Positions 35,553 to 44,968 of a stretch of DNA of 64,000 nucleotides are shown piece by piece (the first letter of the stretch is position 1; the number at the start of each line of letters is the position of its first letter). Position numbers and translations under genes: made by a program. The notes beneath the pieces were generated by a model. The model was not told the origin of the DNA and made no database searches. It worked only from the letters and a program-made list of their open reading frames with translations. Origin of the DNA: Rhodospirillales bacterium (GTDB taxonomy: Bacteria > Pseudomonadota > Alphaproteobacteria > Acetobacterales > Acetobacteraceae); contig JANXSM010000163.1 in NCBI GenBank assembly GCA_025352665.1, positions 45,273-109,272 of the forward strand, in the 5' to 3' direction.

Positions 35553-35650
35553 TCATCGCTTCTGGTAGGCGAAACGCTCAGACTCTAGTCTTTTGTTTTA
35601 ACGCGCAATGTTATCGCACGATTGGTTCAACCTCAAGCAATATTGCTCTA
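35553..35650. mobile_element. Two-hairpin element with damaged left arm (copy 5)
   Basis: Right end intact: TTGCTCTA with TA at 35649-35650, preceded by ATCGCACGATTGGTTCAACC as in copies at 10160 (reverse), 50254 and 55883. The central TCTAG and CTGGTAGGCG core are present but the outermost left arm and TA are missing where the marR fragment begins. It lies between broken marR and a broken DHFR-family gene. Confidence 0.72.
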
Positions 35651-35660
35651 AGGGGTTTTG

Positions 35661-35876
35661 GAGTGTCCATCGACGGCTTCGGGGCTGGTCCAGATCAGAG
35701 CCACAGAGCCTGGAGAATCCGCTCGGCATTGGGGGCGAGAGTTACTCAATTGGTTCTACCCGACCCAGACCTTTCGATCGATGATTGGGAAAGACGACGG
35801 GACCGACGATCACTTCGCCCGGGTGACGGACGTGGTCCCAACGGAGCCGGCGACCCACCTCGTGCTGACGCGCTGA
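35661..35876 (+). pseudogene. Dihydrofolate-reductase-family (RibD-like) protein remnant
   Basis: Three frames carry consecutive family pieces: VSIDGFGAGPDQS (start), then ENPLGIGGES, then LLNWFYPTQTFRSMIGKDDG and DDHFA, followed directly by the C-terminal RVTDVVPTEPATHLVLTR. These are the beginning and the end of a DHFR-family protein (RibD C-domain type, opening SIDGYGAGPNQS). About 120 central residues are missing and at least two frameshifts exist. Confidence 0.7.
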
Positions 35877-36309
35877 CCGCCGGGAGCGGACGGGGCGCCA
35901 TTTGATGGCCGAGCCGAACAAAACCTGCGCCGCATGGGCAGGTTCCTAAAAGCAAACGGTCAGCTCTGTTCATACGTTGCGCCAGCTCGATCAAATGCGC
36001 GAACGTTCGCTCGCGCTAGAAGCTGCCGTCGGGCAGGACAGGAAATGTACCCGCTTCCGGGATCGACTACCCGAGAGCTCGGTGCCCTACTTGGGTCGTG
36101 AGATGCCATTACAAGCTCGTCCTGAGAAAGCCTCAAAGAGGGGAAAACGATACGGATATCGCTCATCGTCAGACACGATAACAAAGAAAGCTCCCGACGC
36201 CTTGCATTGAGAGTGCGTCATAATCCCCCAGTTGGCAAAATCGCGGCCTCCGCGGTCGCCTTGATCAGTCCGTATCAAGGTAAAAGGGCATGATCTTGCG
36301 ATATTGATT
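35877..36309. other. Intergenic region without recognised gene
   Basis: About 430 bp between the DHFR remnant and cusA. A short palindrome AACCTGC...GCAGGTT occurs near 35921-35945. Small open frames here have no family resemblance. Both flanking units point away from or end at this spacer. Confidence 0.4.
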
Positions 36310-39300
36310 CTACTTTGCTGCCACTACAAAATTTACGGTCGACGATATTGCCTTCGGTAATCCATATCCTTTTATGCTTGCGTAGATCGCTGGGATCACC
36401 AGTAGCGTCAGCACCGCTGATGACGCCATGCCGCCCACCATCGGCACCGCGATCCTGCGCATCAGCTCAGACCCGGTCCCAGTGCTCCACAGGATCGGTA
36501 GCAGCCCCGCCATGATCGCGGTTACCGTCATCATCTTCGGCCGCACACGCTCGACGGCGCCAGACATGATCGCTGCCCGCAAATCGTCGCAGGTGAATGT
36601 GCGACCGGCCTTTGAGCAAGCCGCACGCGCCTCGGCCAAAGCGTGGTCCAGGTAGATCAGCATAATCACCCCCGTCTCAGCCGACACGCCCGCCAGCGCA
36701 ATGAACCCGACCGCGACGGCAACAGACATGTTGAAGCCCATCAGGAACATCAGCCAAACGCCGCCCACGAGTGCGAACGGCACTGACGCCATCACTATGA
36801 GCGTCTCCGTCAGCCTCCCAAAATTCAGGTAGAGCAGCACGAAGATCAACAGCAGCGTCACCGGGACCACGATGTTCAACTTGGCCTGCGCTCGCTGGAG
36901 GTATTCGAACTGGCCGCTCCACTCGACGTGGTAGCCCGGTGGCATCTTCACCTGCGCGGCGACCGCGCGTTGGGCGTCTGCCACGTAGCCGCCGAGGTCT
37001 CGGCCGTGCAGGTCGACATAGACGTAGTTCACGAGTTGGGCGTTCTCGGTGCGGATGGTCGACGGCCCGCGAGTCAGCTTCACGCTGGCGAGCTGCCCGA
37101 GCGGGACAGCGGTACCCGTCAAACCCTGGACCAGCACTTGCGACGAGACTGCTTGCGGGTCATCGCGTAAGCCCCGCGGATAGCGAACGCTGACTGTGTA
37201 GCGCGCGCGCCCTTCCACCGTGGTCGTCACCGGCTCGCCTCCCAACGCCGTGGCGATAGTTTCCTGTAAGGCCCCGACCGTCAGAACGTAGCGGGCAAGT
37301 GCCGCGCGATCAGGCTCGATTTCCATATAATAGCCGCCCTCAACGCGCTCGGCGAACGCACTGGTGGTGCCGGGCACGGTGCGCACGGCGGCCTCGATCT
37401 CGCGGGAAAGTCTGTCGATGCCAGCAAGGTCCGGTCCGTAAACCTTGACGCCAACGGGGGTGCGGATGCCTGTCGACAGCATGTCGGTCCGCGCCTTGAT
37501 CGGCATCGTCCAGGCGTTGCTGATGCCCGGCAGTTGGAGCGCCTGGTCCATCTCGGCAATCAGACTGTCCACAGTCATGCCTGCAGGCCATTCGGTCTCA
37601 GGTTTGAGGTTGATGATGGTCTCGAACATTTCGGTCGGCGCGGGGTCGGTGGCCGTGGCGGCCCGCCCGGCTTTGCCAAATACGCTCGCGACTTCGGGAA
37701 ATCCCTTGATGATCCGGTTTTGGGTCTGGAGCAGTTCGGCGGCCTTGGTGACGGACAGCCCCGGCAGCGTGACCGGCATATACATCAGCGTGCCCTCGTT
37801 CAGCGTCGGCATGAACTCGCTGCCGAGCTGCAGCGCGGGCCACGCCGTGACCGCCAGGATGAGGATTGCCAGCACGATGACGAACGCCTTCGCGCGCAGC
37901 ACGCCTGAGAAGAGCGGGCGGTAGAGCCAGATCAAAATGCGGTTCACCGGATTGCGGTGCTCGGGGATGATGCGCCCGCGGATGAACAGCATCATCATCA
38001 CTGGCACCAGCGTCACCGACAGCAACGCGCCGCCAGCCATGGCGAACGTCCTGGTGAACGCGAGCGGCCGGAACATCCGCCCTTCCTGGTCTTCCAGCGT
38101 GAACACGGGCAGGAACGAGACGGTGATGACGGCCAGGCTGAAGAACAACGCCGGGCCGACCTCGATCGCAGCCTCTGTCATCACCTTCAGGCGAGATGCA
38201 CCCGGCGGCGCGCGCTCGAGATGCTTGTGCGCGTTCTCGATCATGACGATGGCCGCATCGACCATTGCGCCGAGCGCTATGGCGATGCCGCCGAGCGACA
38301 TGATGTTCGAACTCAGCCCGAGCAGGTGCAGCAGCAGCATGGCGAACAGCACGCCGATCGGCAGCATCACGATGGCGACGAGCGCGCTGCGGACGTGGAG
38401 CAGGAACACCACGCACACCAGTGCAACGATGGCGCTCTCCTCCAGAAGCGTGCGCTTCAACGTCGCGATCGCGCGTCCAATGAGGTCCGAGCGATCATAG
38501 ACCGATGTGATCGAGACACCGGACGGCAGGCTGCCCGCGATGTCGGCGATGCGTTTCTTGACGCTGTCAATAACGGTCAGTGCGTTCATGCCGTCGCGCT
38601 GAAGCGCGATACCGCTGACGACCTCGCCTTCGCCGTTCAGCTCCGCGATGCCGCGCCGCTCCTCCGGTCCCAGCTCGACACGCGCGACGTCCCTTAACAG
38701 CACTGGCGTGCCGCGCTGCATCGACAACACGATCTGCTCGATGTCCTTTGCGCCACGGAGATACCCCCGACCGCGCACGACATATTCCGTCTCTGACATC
38801 TCGATGGACCGGCCGCCAACATCGGCGTTGCTGTCGCGGATCGCTGTCGTCACCGCGGGCAGCGGGATGCCGTAGGCCTGGAGCCGCTGCGGATCGACGA
38901 TGACCTGGTATTCCTGCACGAAGCCACCGACGCTGGCGATCTCGGCGACGCCGTCTGCACGCGCGAGCTGGTAGCGTACGAACCAGTCCTGCAGTCCCCG
39001 CAGCTCCGCCAGCGTCCGTTCGGCCCCGGTGATGACATACTGATAGACCCAGCCCACCCCCGTCGCATCCGGCCCGAGTGTCGGCGTGACGCCGTTCGGG
39101 AGCCGCTTCGCAGCCGTGCTCAGATATTCGAGCACTCGGGAACGTGCCCAGTAGAGGTCGGTCCCGTCCTCGAACACGACGTAGACGAAGGACACGCCGA
39201 AGAACGAGAACCCGCGCACGGTCTTCGAATGCGGGACAGTCAGCAGTGCCGTCGTTAACGGATAGGTGACCTGGTCTTCGACGACCTGCGGGGCCTGACC

Positions 39301-39462
39301 GGGGAACTCCGTATAGACGATGACCTGGGTGTCGGAGAGGTCGGGGATGGCATCAAGAGGCGTGTTACGCACGGCCCACATTCCGGCGCCTACCAGGAAC
39401 AGCGCGCCGAGCAGCACCATAAACACGTTTTCTGTAGACCAGCGAATGATCCGCGCGATCAT
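36310..39462 (-). CDS. cusA: Heavy-metal efflux RND pump, CusA type
   Basis: A 1050-residue RND inner-membrane pump. N-terminal helix IIRWSTENVFMVLLGALF, first porter domain, the proton-relay helix GAMVDAAIVMIENAHKHLE near residue 410, then a second half with FALVGGVWLMFLMGFN, AVGFIALAGVSAETGVIML and a last bundle. The porter segment NAWTMPIKARTDMLSTGIRT matches the copper/silver (CusA) branch, whose Met residues bind Cu(I)/Ag(I). It acts with the adaptor and channel genes upstream in the operon; its ATG overlaps the cusB stop by four bases. Confidence 0.93.
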   Translation of the reverse strand: MIARIIRWSTENVFMVLLGALFLVGAGMWAVRNTPLDAIPDLSDTQVIVYTEFPGQAPQVVEDQVTYPLTTALLTVPHSKTVRGFSFFGVSFVYVVFEDGTDLYWARSRVLEYLSTAAKRLPNGVTPTLGPDATGVGWVYQYVITGAERTLAELRGLQDWFVRYQLARADGVAEIASVGGFVQEYQVIVDPQRLQAYGIPLPAVTTAIRDSNADVGGRSIEMSETEYVVRGRGYLRGAKDIEQIVLSMQRGTPVLLRDVARVELGPEERRGIAELNGEGEVVSGIALQRDGMNALTVIDSVKKRIADIAGSLPSGVSITSVYDRSDLIGRAIATLKRTLLEESAIVALVCVVFLLHVRSALVAIVMLPIGVLFAMLLLHLLGLSSNIMSLGGIAIALGAMVDAAIVMIENAHKHLERAPPGASRLKVMTEAAIEVGPALFFSLAVITVSFLPVFTLEDQEGRMFRPLAFTRTFAMAGGALLSVTLVPVMMMLFIRGRIIPEHRNPVNRILIWLYRPLFSGVLRAKAFVIVLAILILAVTAWPALQLGSEFMPTLNEGTLMYMPVTLPGLSVTKAAELLQTQNRIIKGFPEVASVFGKAGRAATATDPAPTEMFETIINLKPETEWPAGMTVDSLIAEMDQALQLPGISNAWTMPIKARTDMLSTGIRTPVGVKVYGPDLAGIDRLSREIEAAVRTVPGTTSAFAERVEGGYYMEIEPDRAALARYVLTVGALQETIATALGGEPVTTTVEGRARYTVSVRYPRGLRDDPQAVSSQVLVQGLTGTAVPLGQLASVKLTRGPSTIRTENAQLVNYVYVDLHGRDLGGYVADAQRAVAAQVKMPPGYHVEWSGQFEYLQRAQAKLNIVVPVTLLLIFVLLYLNFGRLTETLIVMASVPFALVGGVWLMFLMGFNMSVAVAVGFIALAGVSAETGVIMLIYLDHALAEARAACSKAGRTFTCDDLRAAIMSGAVERVRPKMMTVTAIMAGLLPILWSTGTGSELMRRIAVPMVGGMASSAVLTLLVIPAIYASIKGYGLPKAISSTVNFVVAAK

Positions 39463-40799
39463 GGCTTCGTTGCCCCGGCTGGATTGGGTGGCGTGCCGGG
39501 TGGCGTGCCGGGTGGCGTGAACGACTGGAGGGCGGCGCGGAGATTGCTCTCGGCATCGATGAGGAAGTTGGCGCCGATCACGACCTTGTCGCCCGCATCG
39601 ATGCCGCTGCGGATCTCGACATAGCCATCAGCCCTGCGTCCGACCGTTACCGCACGCGGCTCGAAATGCCCTGCGGTCCGCTCGATCAGGACGACCTGGC
39701 GCTTGCCGGAATCCAGCACGGCTGACCCGGGCACCGCGAGAACCGGCGTGGCTGCGACCGGGACGGACACTTCGACGGTGGCATACATGTCTGGCTTCAG
39801 GAGCATCTCGGCATTGGCGACCTCGACGCGGACTTTGACTGTCCGGGTTGTGGGGTTCACCGTCGGATAGATGAACGTGATCTTGCCCTGGAAGCCCATG
39901 TCCGGATAGGCGGCGATTGCGACCTTTGTGTCCTGGCCCGGGCGAACGAGGCCGAAATCCTGCTCGAAGACGTCGGCGAGGACCCAAAGGCTCGACAGGT
40001 CGGCAATACGATACAAGGTGTCGCCGGGCGCAAACCGCATGCCCAGGACGGCAATCTTTTCCATGACCACGCCGTCCATCGGCGACACGATGACGGCCGT
40101 TCGGCTGGCACGTCCGGTCTTGCGCAGACGGGCGACCTCCTCGGCCGGAACGTTCAGATTCTGGAGACGGTTCAGCGCACCCTGGGCGAGATTGCCTGAG
40201 ATCTGGCGGGCAAGGACGTAGTCCTGCTCGGCCAAAGCGAGGTCGGGACTGTAAAACTCAAACAGGGATTGCCCGCGCTGAACGGGATCGCCGCTGGCAC
40301 TGACGAGCAGTTTCTCAATCCAGCCCTCGAACCGCGGTGCGACCACGGCGATCCGGCGCTCGTCGACGGCGACTGTGCCGACCGCGCGGACGGCGCGTGT
40401 CATTGTTCGCATCGTCGCTATCTCCGTGCGGACGCCGAGCATCTGCACGCGCTCGGGACTGATGGCGACGCTGCCGGGCGGGCCTGCCACGTCGGCGGGA
40501 TAGACAGGCGTGTAGTCCATCCCCATCGAATCCTTCTTCGGCAGCGGGGAGGTGTCCGGCAGGCCCATGGGATTGCGATAGTAAAGCGGCTTGGCCTTCT
40601 CCGCGGTGACCGGGGCCGGGGCCGCCGCACCGTCCCGATAAACCGCCGTCCAGTCGCGTCCCTGTGAGTCTTTCTTTGGCGTTGCAGACCAGAGCGGCTG
40701 ACCTGTTGGGTCTTGGTAGTAGAGCGCTGGGCCCTGCTGCGCGGTGGCCACGAAAGACGAGGCGAAAACCATGCCGATGGCCAGTCCTGCGCGGTTCAC
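39459..40799 (-). CDS. cusB: Periplasmic adaptor of Cu/Ag efflux, CusB type
   Basis: A 446-residue membrane-fusion protein. A signal-like N-terminus (GLAIGMVFASSFVATAQQ) is followed by two tandem heavy-metal-binding repeats, YYQDPTGQPLWSATPKKDSQG and YYRNPMGLPDTSPLPKKDSMG, then the barrel-sandwich/hairpin core (IEKLLVSASGDPVQRGQSLF) and beta-barrel (FAPGDTLYRIADLSSLWVLADV). The C-terminus is Pro/Gly-rich with a GTPP repeat. It links the RND pump to the outer-membrane channel and hands over metal ions. Confidence 0.92.
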   Translation of the reverse strand: MNRAGLAIGMVFASSFVATAQQGPALYYQDPTGQPLWSATPKKDSQGRDWTAVYRDGAAAPAPVTAEKAKPLYYRNPMGLPDTSPLPKKDSMGMDYTPVYPADVAGPPGSVAISPERVQMLGVRTEIATMRTMTRAVRAVGTVAVDERRIAVVAPRFEGWIEKLLVSASGDPVQRGQSLFEFYSPDLALAEQDYVLARQISGNLAQGALNRLQNLNVPAEEVARLRKTGRASRTAVIVSPMDGVVMEKIAVLGMRFAPGDTLYRIADLSSLWVLADVFEQDFGLVRPGQDTKVAIAAYPDMGFQGKITFIYPTVNPTTRTVKVRVEVANAEMLLKPDMYATVEVSVPVAATPVLAVPGSAVLDSGKRQVVLIERTAGHFEPRAVTVGRRADGYVEIRSGIDAGDKVVIGANFLIDAESNLRAALQSFTPPGTPPGTPPNPAGATKP

Positions 40800-42073
40800 A
40801 GCTCACCGCCAATCAGACGTTCGATGGCCGCCAATGCCACGGCCCCGTCCAGGTCTGCGCGCAGCGCCAACAGCTCGACATCGTGGATGCGACGCTCCGC
40901 TTCGATGGCTGTCCCGAGGTCACCACGTCCCTGGCTGTAGCCCGCCATCACCGCACGCATTGTGGCCCGCGCCTGCGGGAGGCTTTCCTTGCGCAGGAGC
41001 TCAGCCGTTTGTCGCGCGGCATCCAGGCGTGCCTTTGCCTCGCCAAGCGAGCCTTCAATCTCGAGCAGGACGGCGTCATATCGCTGCTGCGACGCGGCGA
41101 CGTTTGCAGCTGCCTCCTGTTGGCCAGACGCCTCCCGGCCCCAAGGCACCGGGATGTTCAGTCCGACGGTGGCAGCGAAGCCGACCGGGCGATTATTGGT
41201 CTGGATGACGGGGCCGGCGGCCACGGTCACATCCGGATACCAGGCCTTGTCGGCCAGCACGCTCCGCTTGCGCGCGGCGGCTATGGCTGCCGTCTGGGAT
41301 AACAATGTCGGATTTCCGGCCCGTGACCGGTCGAGCAAAACGGCGATGGTCGGAACCATGGCCGTGGAAGTCGCGAACCTGGGTTCGGCGAGGGCCGTAT
41401 CCGCGCGCCGCGCGACCAGCGTATTCAGGCGGGCGCGGATTGCGTTGCGCTCACCCTGAAGCCGCGCCAACTCAAGCTTGGCCGCAGTATCTTCTCCCTG
41501 TGCGCGGATGGCGCCGGCCTGGTCGCCGCCGCCTTGACCGTAGCGGGCCTCCGTCGCGGTCCGCAGGCGCCGAGCGATGTCCTGGATCTCGCGGTTGATC
41601 GAAATGGAACGGGCCAGCACGCCTTACTGGGCGAACGCGACCTTGATCTTCTCGTCGAGCTCGTCGCGTGCGGCCAGTTCCCGCCCACGCGCCGCGTCAA
41701 CATCCGCTTGGGCCGCTTCGCGGCGAAGGTCACGCTTGCCCCACAGCGGGAATGCCTGGCTCACCATGACCGTGTGTGCGCTGAAGACGCCGCCGTCCTT
41801 GTAGTATTGATAAGCGTCCGAGATGGTCGGATCATCGAGCGCGCCCGCACCGCTGGCGCGTGCGACGGCTGCTTCACTCTCCAGAGCGGCTCCCCGCAAA
41901 GCAGGACTCAGCTCCCGCCCAGCGGAGATCAACCCCTGAACTTCACTGCCGAGGGGCGCGCCTGTTTGCGCCTGCGCACTCCCGGCCAGCAGTGACGCTA
42001 AAAAATAGGCGGCTACGCCGGACTTTAGCCCGGCGCGCCTCGGGGGTCTGACCCCCACGATGGTGTTGACCAT
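40796..42073 (-). pseudogene. cusC: Outer-membrane efflux channel, CusC/TolC type, with internal stop
   Basis: From ATG 42073 the frame runs through a signal peptide, PALRGAALESEAAVARASGAG, SDAYQYYKDGG, VSQAFPLWGKRDLRREAAQAD to KIKVAFAQ, then a TAA at 41624-41626, then continues in the same frame GVLARSISINREIQDIARR to the real end at 40796. Together this is a normal outer-membrane factor of about 425 codons. A single base change created the stop. A GTG five bases below (41620) might allow a restart, giving no signal peptide. The operon otherwise looks intact. Confidence 0.82.
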
Positions 42074-42074
42074 G

Positions 42075-42479
42075 TCACTTCGTGGCTTTGAAGGTGACGG
42101 TTTGCTTTACAGTCTGCGCTTCACCCTGAACCTTTGCCGACAAGGTAAGGGCCCATCCGCCTGCCATTGCGGTGGCGACCTGGAAGCGATAGGCGCCGCC
42201 AAGTTGTGGTGCATCTTGGGTAACGTCGCCGGGCATGGTTGGCATGCCCTCTGGTGCCATGTCGGCATGGGTTTCGAAGATGACCGCGTTCGGGACCGGC
42301 TTGTTATCGGGAACATGCACCAGACGAATGGTCACGTCCGTCTTCATGGGGCCGGCGCTTTGGACGCTGACGACCTCGAATTTGTAGTCAGTCGCGACGG
42401 CGAAGGCTGGAACGGTGGCAGCGGACATTACGGCAAAGCCCGCGCCGAAAGCGGCGTTGCGCATGATCTTGAACAGCAT
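42075..42479 (-). CDS. FixH/YtkA-like secreted protein of the copper operon
   Basis: Up to 134 residues: signal peptide ending AFAVATDYK, then an immunoglobulin-like domain with VTIRLVHVPDNKPVPNAVI, MAPEGMPTMPGDV and GGAYRFQVATAMAGGW, as in YtkA/FixH-like periplasmic proteins often found in copper efflux operons. Met-rich MAPEGMPTMP could touch copper. It ends one base before the cusC start. ATG at 42479 or 42464 may be used. Confidence 0.8.
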   Translation of the reverse strand: MLFKIMRNAAFGAGFAVMSAATVPAFAVATDYKFEVVSVQSAGPMKTDVTIRLVHVPDNKPVPNAVIFETHADMAPEGMPTMPGDVTQDAPQLGGAYRFQVATAMAGGWALTLSAKVQGEAQTVKQTVTFKATK

Positions 42480-42617
42480 TCTCTAATCCCATCTCGAACG
42501 GCCGCCCGCGCATGGGGCTGGCGGCACGGCATGACATTGCAGGACGGCATCAGCCGCTTCCTGAAGGCGAAGTCGGCAATCCGCGTTACGCGCCGCAGAG
42601 GTCAGCCGACCGTCATG

Positions 42618-42953
42618 TCAAACGTGAATGGGTGGTCCGGGATCAGGCTTGAGCGACATGCCTACATGCGACGCGGTGACGCTCGCGTAAACGATGCGCG
42701 ACCAGGCGAGCTGGACGACGGTCGGGGTGTATGCGGGTGGGAGCGCCACGATGAAGATACACCCGATGTCCGTGAAGCAGTTTAGGACGGTGTTCTTGCA
42801 CGGCATTGGCATACCGTCAGCGCCGTCCATGGCCATGGTCATCCCCGGCATCGAAGCCGCTTCGGCGACTGGCATCGGCTGCCCCAGACCAGCGCACAGG
42901 AATGCGCCGAGAACGAATGCCATGAACCAACGACGGATGGAATTGGACCGCAT
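42618..42953 (-). CDS. Small Met-rich secreted protein of the copper operon
   Basis: A 111-residue hypothetical. MRSNSIRRWFMAFVLGAFL followed by a small-residue cleavage site looks like a signal peptide; the mature part begins with MPGMTMAMDGADGMPMPC, rich in Met plus Cys pairs (KNTVLNCFTDIGC) that could bind copper. A hydrophobic stretch (IFIVALPPAY) follows. First gene of the cus transcription unit. ATG at 42953 is preferred to a longer frame from 42998. No family recognised. Confidence 0.65.
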   Translation of the reverse strand: MRSNSIRRWFMAFVLGAFLCAGLGQPMPVAEAASMPGMTMAMDGADGMPMPCKNTVLNCFTDIGCIFIVALPPAYTPTVVQLAWSRIVYASVTASHVGMSLKPDPGPPIHV

Positions 42954-43005
42954 GGCACTGAGATAGTCCTGAATCAGAGATCTTAACAGTGCACTCAAAG
43001 CAATT

Positions 43006-43110
43006 TATACCAGCCTGCCCTAATGCTGACTCTTCCAGCATCAAGGCCGGCTGGTATAAAACAAAAGACTAGGGATGAACTCCGCGCCTATCAGCGCGGA
43101 TCATGCCCTA
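43006..43110. mobile_element. Composite hairpin element (copy 6)
   Basis: Left hairpin TACCAGCCTGCC...GGCCGGCTGGTA has the same loop (GACTCTTCCAGCATCAAGG) as the repeat at 23944. After AAACAAAAGAC comes CTAGGGATGA...TCATGCCCTAG with the CGCCTATCAG core of the TA-flanked family. TA at 43109-43110 forms part of the glycosidase gene's TAG stop. It links the two repeat families. Confidence 0.65.
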
Positions 43111-44958
43111 GTCGAACACCTCTCCCGTGAACTCTACCGGCTCAATGCGCGGGAATTCACAAACCCGGAGCCGTGCGCATCCATAAGGTACGAGAATGAT
43201 TGGCCTTGGCGTCTGGTTCGTTGTGACCGGACTTGGCGGCGGTGGAGCCGCGGAGTTGTGGAGAAGTTCCCAACTCGGAACGAACCGGCCGCGCATCGCG
43301 ACGCGGACTGGCGCACCGGCTAGAGCAAATGGCTGGTTGGAGGGCGGGCGGCGTTCGATCGCGAGCGGCACCGTGCTGGCACCGGCCTCTATTTCGAGGC
43401 CGAAATTCCAACTGCTGCGCGGAAACACCTCCCAGTCGCCCAGACCGGGCGTGTCCGGGATCGGCCGCCAGATCTCGCCGGGGCAGTAAGCCAGGGTCAA
43501 CGGTCCCGTATGGAGGCTGACGGCGCCGTTTTCGCGCGTCTCGACACGGACCGGCATCGGCAGCCGCACCGAAATGGTGTCACCGGCCTGCCATTCGCGC
43601 GAGATCGCGACAATTCCGTCCACCGCGCGCAGGTCCACTGCCGCGCCAACGACGCTGAATTCAGGCGAGTTGCACCAGCCGGGAACGCGGAGCGCAATTG
43701 CCCGCTCGCCGGCCGAGGCGCGAACGATCTTGATGACCACGGTTTCATCGAACGGGTAGTTTGTTTCCACCTCGATCTCGAGATCGCGACCGCGCACCAG
43801 GCAGGGCGCATAGGCAAGGACGGCAAGGCCGCCCTCCCCGTCCTCCGCCCACAGGCTTGCCGCGAGCTTCGGCCAACCCTGATGCAGGTTGGCGGTGCAG
43901 CAGCCGAAATGCGGCGCCAGGCCGAAGGTGTTCGGTGCCTCGCTGCTATAGGTCCAATCCCGGCGCGCAATTGATGCGATCACCTGATTCGGCTGCTGAT
44001 GGTATTGGTGCGCGGTGACGTCTGCCGTCATCGTGGCGGCGAGCGCATTGTAGGCGACCCGTTCGAGTCGATCACCGAACGTGCCTGAGCCGTAGGTGCG
44101 TGCGATCACTTCGAGGGAGTACATCAACTCGACGACGGCACAGAGTTCGACGCCGTGATTGGGCGAAGTGCCGGCCAGCCACTCGTCGCCCGAGAACATG
44201 CCGGTCGCCTGGCCGTGATAGCGATCCAGGTTATCGAAGGCGCGGTCCAATATCTCGCGCTGGCCAGCGTCGCCGAGCCGCGCGCGTAGCGCCGGCAATT
44301 TCAGCCCCATCGCGACGTTGACGACGTGGGTCAGATGGCTGAAGCGCGTTGCCGGTCCTTGCACAATACGATCCGCGAGATAGCCGCCCCAATCGACTGT
44401 GCTCGCCAATATCTTCGAAGCGAGGAGCAGCAGCGACGGGTCGGGTGCGCGATCGTAGAGCCACTGGATGACGAGGATATTCTCCTGCCCCCGCGCGACT
44501 GCCCAGCGGCGGAAGGGGCGCGTTGAGATCTCCGTCGCCTGGTGGGCAAAATAGCGTTGCATGAACGGGACAACGCGCTCGTCTCCCGTCGCATCGGTGT
44601 GCTGCATCAGCACCTTCAGCGCGACCATCCGCGTCCACCAATCGTCGTTACCTGCCGGCCCGAACCATCCGTCGGGTCGCTGACTCGCCAGCATCCAGTC
44701 GATCCATTTGCGTGCCTTGCCAAGCAGGAGCGCGTCGCCCAGGACATGCGCGAGCGGGACCAATCCGTCGAGATAATAGGGGCCGCGCTCCCAGCTTTCG
44801 CCACCGCCACCGAGCCAGCCACTCTCGGGCCCCACGTCTGGCCACACTTCCTCAAGCTGGCCAGTCAGGCCCCTCGCCTGCAACAGAAGCTGATCATGCA
44901 GCCATCCGCGGGGCGTGATGCGTCCGAGTGGAATTTCATGTAACAGGTTTGGTTGCAT
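43108..44958 (-). CDS. GH127 family glycosidase (beta-L-arabinofuranosidase type, DUF1680)
   Basis: A 616-residue enzyme of glycoside hydrolase family 127. Catalytic zinc/Cys features match the characterised family: Glu and Cys in HGVELCAVVELMYS, and the Cys pair in APHFGCCTANLHQGW, one of which is the nucleophile. The N-terminal alpha/alpha barrel begins GPESGWLGGGGESWERG. No signal peptide, so it acts on imported oligosaccharide. GAGGACAGAG precedes ATG 44958. It lies 10 bp after the sugar ABC permease genes, so the importer probably supplies its arabinoside-like substrate. Its TAG stop coincides with an element edge. Confidence 0.88.
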   Translation of the reverse strand: MQPNLLHEIPLGRITPRGWLHDQLLLQARGLTGQLEEVWPDVGPESGWLGGGGESWERGPYYLDGLVPLAHVLGDALLLGKARKWIDWMLASQRPDGWFGPAGNDDWWTRMVALKVLMQHTDATGDERVVPFMQRYFAHQATEISTRPFRRWAVARGQENILVIQWLYDRAPDPSLLLLASKILASTVDWGGYLADRIVQGPATRFSHLTHVVNVAMGLKLPALRARLGDAGQREILDRAFDNLDRYHGQATGMFSGDEWLAGTSPNHGVELCAVVELMYSLEVIARTYGSGTFGDRLERVAYNALAATMTADVTAHQYHQQPNQVIASIARRDWTYSSEAPNTFGLAPHFGCCTANLHQGWPKLAASLWAEDGEGGLAVLAYAPCLVRGRDLEIEVETNYPFDETVVIKIVRASAGERAIALRVPGWCNSPEFSVVGAAVDLRAVDGIVAISREWQAGDTISVRLPMPVRVETRENGAVSLHTGPLTLAYCPGEIWRPIPDTPGLGDWEVFPRSSWNFGLEIEAGASTVPLAIERRPPSNQPFALAGAPVRVAMRGRFVPSWELLHNSAAPPPPSPVTTNQTPRPIILVPYGCARLRVCEFPRIEPVEFTGEVFD

Positions 44959-44968
44959 CGCTCTGTCC

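Noticed and set aside
43006..43110. Possible CRISPR-like repeat
   Set aside because: Hairpin repeats are dispersed singly through the window, not in an array with spacers; no cas genes.
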